64,000 nucleotides of DNA, taken from contig PLZD01000032.1 of assembly GCA_003151975.1 (NCBI GenBank), forward strand, positions 87,950 through 151,949, given 5' to 3'. The translations under genes and the position numbers were made by a program. This DNA is from Elusimicrobiota bacterium. GTDB lineage: Bacteria; Elusimicrobiota; Elusimicrobia; UBA1565; UBA9628. Below are positions 60,661-64,000 of the stretch, in pieces. The number at the start of each line of letters is the position of its first letter. Positions within the stretch are counted from its first letter, which is position 1. Below the pieces are notes generated by a model. The model was given only the letters and a program-made list of their open reading frames with translations, ran no database searches and was not told where the DNA came from.

Positions 60661-60704
60661 AGGATAACAGATGCCAGGCGCCGCATCTATGACGGGCGTC
60701 ATAG
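60661..60704 (-). promoter_or_regulatory. Hxs operon promoter with Crp/Fnr-type palindrome
   Basis: CTATGACG-GG-CGTCATAG (60687-60704, plus strand) is a perfect 18-bp palindrome with TATGAC-N4-GTCATA symmetry. TATCCT on the minus strand (60666-60661) serves as -10, predicting +1 at 60654. The palindrome centre is then at -41.5, the class II activator position for Crp/Fnr proteins. It overlaps the stop codon of the Crp/Fnr-type gene. AGGGG lies before ATG 60640. Confidence 0.6.
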
Positions 60705-61412
60705 CTTGCGCGCCCGCGGCCGCGGCCTCTCGAGCAGCGCGACCAACGCCGCCGCGTTCTTGACGAAGACCGAGCTTCGCCCGGTCTCGACCCAGCCGCT
60801 GCGCCGGAAACGCGCCAGCGTCCGGAACACGGTCTCGAGAGCCGCTCCTGTCTCTATGGCGAGGCTTTGCCGCGTCGCCTCGACCCGCTCGCCCTGGGTC
60901 CGGTACAAGCGCAGGAGCACGCCGGCGACGCGCCGCTCGACGCTATCCTTGTTGGAGGCGACTTGGAGGCGCATGTGCCAAAGACGGACGGAACAGGACG
61001 CGCAGGCCTCCCGCGAGAACTCCGGGAAGCGCTTCAAGCAATCCTTCCAGAGTTCGTCGGGAATGCGCACGGCGCCGAGGCTGCCGTCGACGACGGCCGT
61101 GCATTGGTGCGTGCGCAGGCCCGCGCCCATGCGGCAATAAAACCCGAAGAGCTGGCCTCGCGCGAGCCGCTCTATCTGCATCAGCCGAGCCTCGTCGTAG
61201 TAGCTCAAGATTCGCACGGACCCGGAGTAGACGAGCCAAGCTTCGGCGGCGGCCTGCCCCTCGCAGAACACCGTCTCGCCGCGGCGAAAGCGCTGAAGCC
61301 GCAGCGCGCCTGCGATGAGCGCGCGCTCCGTCGGCGGAAGAGCCGAGAAGGGCTTGGAGGCGGCCAGGAGGCGGTCTATCTCGCTGCGCTCTTCGTCGTG
61401 TGTCGGGTTCAT
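60699..61412 (-). CDS. Crp/Fnr-family transcriptional regulator
   Basis: The 237-residue protein starts at ATG 61412 (MNPTHDEERSEIDRLL); the longer frame upstream is a shadow of the divergent radical SAM gene. Residues 30-140 form a cyclic-nucleotide-binding-like barrel (LQRFRRGETVFCEGQAAAEAWLVYSGSVRIL). Residues 165-235 have the Crp-type wing helix (ATRQSLAIETGAALETVFRTLARFRRSGWVE, FVKN). Cys residues in FCEG, YCRMG, HQC and CASC might sense redox state, but the Fnr cluster pattern is absent. It lies directly upstream of the Hxs operon on the same strand and likely controls it through the palindrome at its own 3' end. Confidence 0.85.
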   Translation of the reverse strand: MNPTHDEERSEIDRLLAASKPFSALPPTERALIAGALRLQRFRRGETVFCEGQAAAEAWLVYSGSVRILSYYDEARLMQIERLARGQLFGFYCRMGAGLRTHQCTAVVDGSLGAVRIPDELWKDCLKRFPEFSREACASCSVRLWHMRLQVASNKDSVERRVAGVLLRLYRTQGERVEATRQSLAIETGAALETVFRTLARFRRSGWVETGRSSVFVKNAAALVALLERPRPRARKL

Positions 61413-61514
61413 GCTCTCATCGAAAGCGGATATTGTAATGGAAATGGCTCGACGGACCGACTCTAATCCGCGCCGCGAACAAGAACGAGAGCGGCGACGG
61501 ATGAGCGGCCGTGT

Positions 61515-61520
61515 TATAAT
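61515..61520 (+). promoter_or_regulatory. -10 element of the divergent radical SAM gene, leaderless
   Basis: TATAAT lies 7 nt before ATG 61528. The upstream ATG at 61501 in the same frame would place the -10 box inside the gene, so 61528 is the better start. Confidence 0.6.
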
Positions 61521-61527
61521 GCCCCTC

Positions 61528-62805
61528 ATGCGCGCCTCGATCCTGTCCGAAATGCTGGACCGGGCCGAGGAACTCCTGGCGCGAAGCGCGCCGGAAGGCT
61601 GCGATGAGGCGTCCGCGTGCCTCGCGTCCTTGGACGAGACGCTCCTCGAATCGTGGCGGCTCCTGGAGCGCTCCATGACCCGGCCGTCGAGCCGCCGGGC
61701 GCAGGCCGAAATCGAGCGATTCTTATTCTATCGCCGCGGTTTGCTCAAGCGACTGTCGCGCCGCAAAGCGGCGATCGGCCCGGGCCTCCTGGGGACCCTC
61801 TACAGCGGCTCATCCCGCAGCCGGCTATTCATGTTCGTGACCCACTCCTGCCAGTTGCGCTGCTCGTATTGTCACGTCGTGAAATACCCGGGCAGCATGA
61901 GTCCGGAGGTGGCCGACGCGGGCGTGGATCTTCTGATGCGGTCCCTGCGGCGCGAGGTGGAGCTGCATTTCTTCGGCGGCGAGCCGATGCTGGCTTTCCC
62001 GCTCGTCCGCCGCGCCGCACTGAGGGCTCGCGGCCTCGCTAAACGAGCGAACAAGAAAGTTCGCTTCTGGCTGACGACCAACGGCCTCGAGCTGGGCGAC
62101 GAGGCCCTGCGCTTTATAAAGGAGAACGATTTCACCCTGGAGTTCAGCTGCGACGGCGCCGACGAAGCCCAGCTGAGTCAGCGTGCGTCCGCCGCCGGTT
62201 CCGACTACTACTCCCGACTTCGGCGCAATCTGGCGCGGCTTCAGGAAGCGGGCGTGCGCTACAACGTCATCTCCGTCGTCCTGCCGAAAAACGCCGGGAG
62301 CGTCCTCGAGCGATTCCGCTTTCTCGCGGGCCTGGGCCACCGGCGGATCCAGATCAATTACGCGGTCGGCTGCGTCTGGACGCAGGAAGAACAGGCGGAG
62401 CTGCTCCGGCAGATGGCCGCGGCCGCGCGCTGGGCCCGGAAAAACGGCGTGGAGTTCGTCAACGCGAGCTCCGCCCGCCGCGAACCGGTCTTCCTCAATG
62501 GAGACCTGACGCTCGACTGCGACGGCACCCTGTTCCGCGGCCCCATCATCTTCAACGGCGAGACGCCGCCGGAGACCGGCGGCGCTCCGATTTCAAAGCC
62601 CGCGGCCGAGGGCTCATACCTCCGCATGCGGGACATATTCTCGCTGGCCCGAGTCGAGACCGCCGTCCTTCCGGAGTACTACGGCGCCACTCAGTTCGAC
62701 AACTTCGTTTCCCTGACTCGCGCCTACCGCCGGAGGCTGAGCGTCAGGCGCGTCGCTCTAAACAACGTCGAGCTGGGACTGCGGTGCCGGCCGATGAGCG
62801 CCTAG
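61528..62805 (+). CDS. Radical SAM protein with N-terminal helical extension
   Basis: The 425-residue protein has about 100 helical residues (MRASILSEMLDRAEELLARS, SWRLLERSM, FLFYRRGLLKRLSRRK) before the radical SAM core. The cluster motif is Cys108-Cys112-Cys115 (CQLRCSYC); LHFFGGEPMLAFP and FWLTTNGLEL follow, and EFSCDGADEAQ lies where substrate usually binds. C-terminal Cys residues are few (GCVWTQEEQ, LDCDGTLFRG, LRCRPMSA), so a full SPASM domain is not evident. It lies back to back with the Crp/Fnr gene and next to the Hxs operon. It may be an additional maturase controlled by the same regulator, but no precursor gene is beside it. Confidence 0.85.
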   Translation: MRASILSEMLDRAEELLARSAPEGCDEASACLASLDETLLESWRLLERSMTRPSSRRAQAEIERFLFYRRGLLKRLSRRKAAIGPGLLGTLYSGSSRSRLFMFVTHSCQLRCSYCHVVKYPGSMSPEVADAGVDLLMRSLRREVELHFFGGEPMLAFPLVRRAALRARGLAKRANKKVRFWLTTNGLELGDEALRFIKENDFTLEFSCDGADEAQLSQRASAAGSDYYSRLRRNLARLQEAGVRYNVISVVLPKNAGSVLERFRFLAGLGHRRIQINYAVGCVWTQEEQAELLRQMAAAARWARKNGVEFVNASSARREPVFLNGDLTLDCDGTLFRGPIIFNGETPPETGGAPISKPAAEGSYLRMRDIFSLARVETAVLPEYYGATQFDNFVSLTRAYRRRLSVRRVALNNVELGLRCRPMSA

Positions 62806-63731
62806 CGGCGGCCGATCTTGGAGCCGGGATTGACGGCCTTGCCGTCGCGGTTGCGCACCTCGAAATGCAGGTGCGGGCCCGTGGAGATCCCGGTCGAGCC
62901 GACCTTGCCGATCAGGGCGCCGCGCTGCACTTTCTGGCCGACCTTGACGGTGATCTTCGAGAGGTGGCCGTAGCGCGTCGTCCAGCCGTCCTGGTGGCGC
63001 AGGCAGATCAGCTGGCCGTAGCCCTCCGACCAGCCGGCCTCGACGACGACTCCGCTCTTGGCGGCGTAGACCGGGCTGCCCCACGGCTTGGCGAGGTCGA
63101 AGCCGTCGTGGCGCCGCACTCGTTTGAGAATGGGATGGTAGCGCAGCCCGAAGCCCGAGCTGATGCGGTAGCCGCCCATCAGCGGCATGTGGTAGGTGTC
63201 GAAGTTCGGGATGGCGAACTTCGTGATCAGCAGGCGGCTGCCCCGAGGAAATTCGTATTCGTTGATCAGCAGGCCGCCGGGCAGCCCGTTGGAGAGGATG
63301 ATGTTCTCCTCGCAGGCCTGCCGCGCGCGCGGAGAGCCGGAGCAGAAACGGTTTGAGATGTGCACGAAGCTCTCGCTGTCCTTCTTGACCTCGTAGAGCT
63401 GGCCCACGCGGTTGTAAACGGTGAGCTTGCGCCCGGCGCCCATGATGTAGAGCTCGTCGTTATTGGTGGCCTGCAGGCTACCCGTCGTGGTGCCGTACTT
63501 CTTGGCCAGCGTGAAGGCGTTGGCTTCCCCCTTGCCTACTTTGTGGACGGTCCAGGCCAGGCGGTGGAGGGTCCGCATGACGTCGGCCGAAGGCTCCTCG
63601 GGGCCGGCGGGCGTCAGCACCGAATAGCGCGCCCAATCGTACGGCGCGACCGCGGGCATTGACGCCGCGGTAACGGCGGCCAGCGCGCACGAGAACGCCG
63701 CGAGGATCAAGACGAACGGCTTTTGGATCAT
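62802..63731 (-). CDS. Exported M23 (LytM-type) metallopeptidase
   Basis: The 309-residue protein starts at ATG 63731 with a signal (MIQKPFVLILAAFSCALAAV). A LysM-like stretch (ANAFTLAKKYGTTTGSLQATNND) precedes the C-terminal M23 domain. Zinc ligands and catalytic His are in GLRYHPILKRVRRHDGFDLA and STGPHLHFEVRN, with GWTTRYGHLSKITVKVGQKVQRGALIGKVG between them. It should cut peptidoglycan crosslinks in the envelope. It overlaps rho by 4 bases, so they are co-transcribed. Its TAG shares CTAG with the stop of the convergent radical SAM gene. Confidence 0.92.
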   Translation of the reverse strand: MIQKPFVLILAAFSCALAAVTAASMPAVAPYDWARYSVLTPAGPEEPSADVMRTLHRLAWTVHKVGKGEANAFTLAKKYGTTTGSLQATNNDELYIMGAGRKLTVYNRVGQLYEVKKDSESFVHISNRFCSGSPRARQACEENIILSNGLPGGLLINEYEFPRGSRLLITKFAIPNFDTYHMPLMGGYRISSGFGLRYHPILKRVRRHDGFDLAKPWGSPVYAAKSGVVVEAGWSEGYGQLICLRHQDGWTTRYGHLSKITVKVGQKVQRGALIGKVGSTGISTGPHLHFEVRNRDGKAVNPGSKIGRR

Positions 63732-64000
63732 CCGTTGGCGAGCGCCGAGACCTCCATCGACTTCAGGAAGTCCTTGTTGGATTTCGTGGCGAGCAGCTTG
63801 TCGCGCATGAGCTCCATGGATTCTAAGGAAGGCAAGGGGGCGAGCACCTTGCGCAGAATCCACATCTTGTTGATCTCATCCTCGGATAGTAGCAATTCTT
63901 CCTTGCGCGTTCCCGAGCGGTTGATTTCGTAGGCCGGGAACATGCGCCGGTCGGCGAGCTTGCGATCGAGGTAGATCTCCATGTTGCCGGTGCCCTTGAA
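63728..64000 (-). CDS. rho: Transcription termination factor Rho, C-terminal part
   Basis: The last 90 residues of Rho are present; the gene runs off the right edge. FKGTGNMEIYLDRKLADRRMFPAYEINRSGTRKEELLL, WILRKVLAPL and TKSNKDFL are highly conserved in Rho (the R and Q/R loop side of the hexamer ATPase). Rho is an RNA helicase that ends transcription. The M23 gene follows with a 4-base overlap. Confidence 0.95.
   Translation of the reverse strand, partial: FKGTGNMEIYLDRKLADRRMFPAYEINRSGTRKEELLLSEDEINKMWILRKVLAPLPSLESMELMRDKLLATKSNKDFLKSMEVSALANG

Overview
The window is GC-rich, densely coded bacterial DNA. It carries no rRNA, CRISPR array or insertion sequence. Many proteins share one architecture: a Sec signal peptide, then 100-200 residues rich in Pro, Ala, Ser and Thr, then an enzyme or transporter domain. 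Together with an exported protein of the SYYPAPSGVYTQM type, this suggests an Elusimicrobiota-like diderm bacterium. That placement is inference; outer-membrane-type proteins, lipoproteins and an OmpA-domain protein support a diderm envelope.

Layout. Positions 1-4.5 kb hold the end of a succinate dehydrogenase/fumarate reductase operon (flavoprotein end, Fe-S subunit), a release-factor-like protein, a DUF2203 protein, a tRNA-Pro, an SRAP protein, a membrane protein and an OmpA-type lipoprotein. Positions 4.6-28 kb hold mostly exported or membrane proteins: an exported Lon-like protease, TrmL, an amino-acid permease coupled to a dimethylglycine-dehydrogenase-like flavoenzyme, a PHP-domain protein, two MFS transporters (one further on) with exported N-terminal extensions, an amidohydrolase, a thiol-peptidase-like protein, a FecR protein with a Gln/Arg tail, an exported ATP-grasp protein, a GH25 lysozyme, a receptor Ser/Thr kinase and a sorbosone-dehydrogenase-like protein. 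A short AT-rich insert lies at 13.45-14.06 kb. Positions 29-41 kb hold a 2282-residue exported protein with its partner, a histidine phosphatase, the second MFS and a beta-barrel protein.

The most interesting region is 43.8-60.6 kb, one minus-strand operon of 14 genes, most overlapping end to start. It is a variant His-Xaa-Ser (Hxs) peptide-modification locus. It has an HxsA precursor with 27 Ser-His-Xaa triplets, HxsB and HxsD. I cannot find a canonical HxsC. Instead there are a B12-type radical SAM enzyme, five further radical SAM genes (six with the two-core fusion), a degenerate radical-SAM-like giant and an A24 (prepilin/FlaK-type) membrane aspartic peptidase. The first two genes encode an exported fibre-like protein and a Cys-rich exported protein. 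A Crp/Fnr-type gene lies directly upstream, and a perfect palindrome sits 41.5 bp before the predicted start of transcription. A divergent radical SAM gene follows, then an M23 peptidase and the end of rho.

Two genome-style signals recur. First, many transcription units have a -10 hexamer exactly 6 nt before an ATG or GTG, so their mRNAs should be leaderless. Second, a GTCCC/GGCCC motif recurs upstream of the exported Pro/Ala-rich proteins and may mark a regulon.
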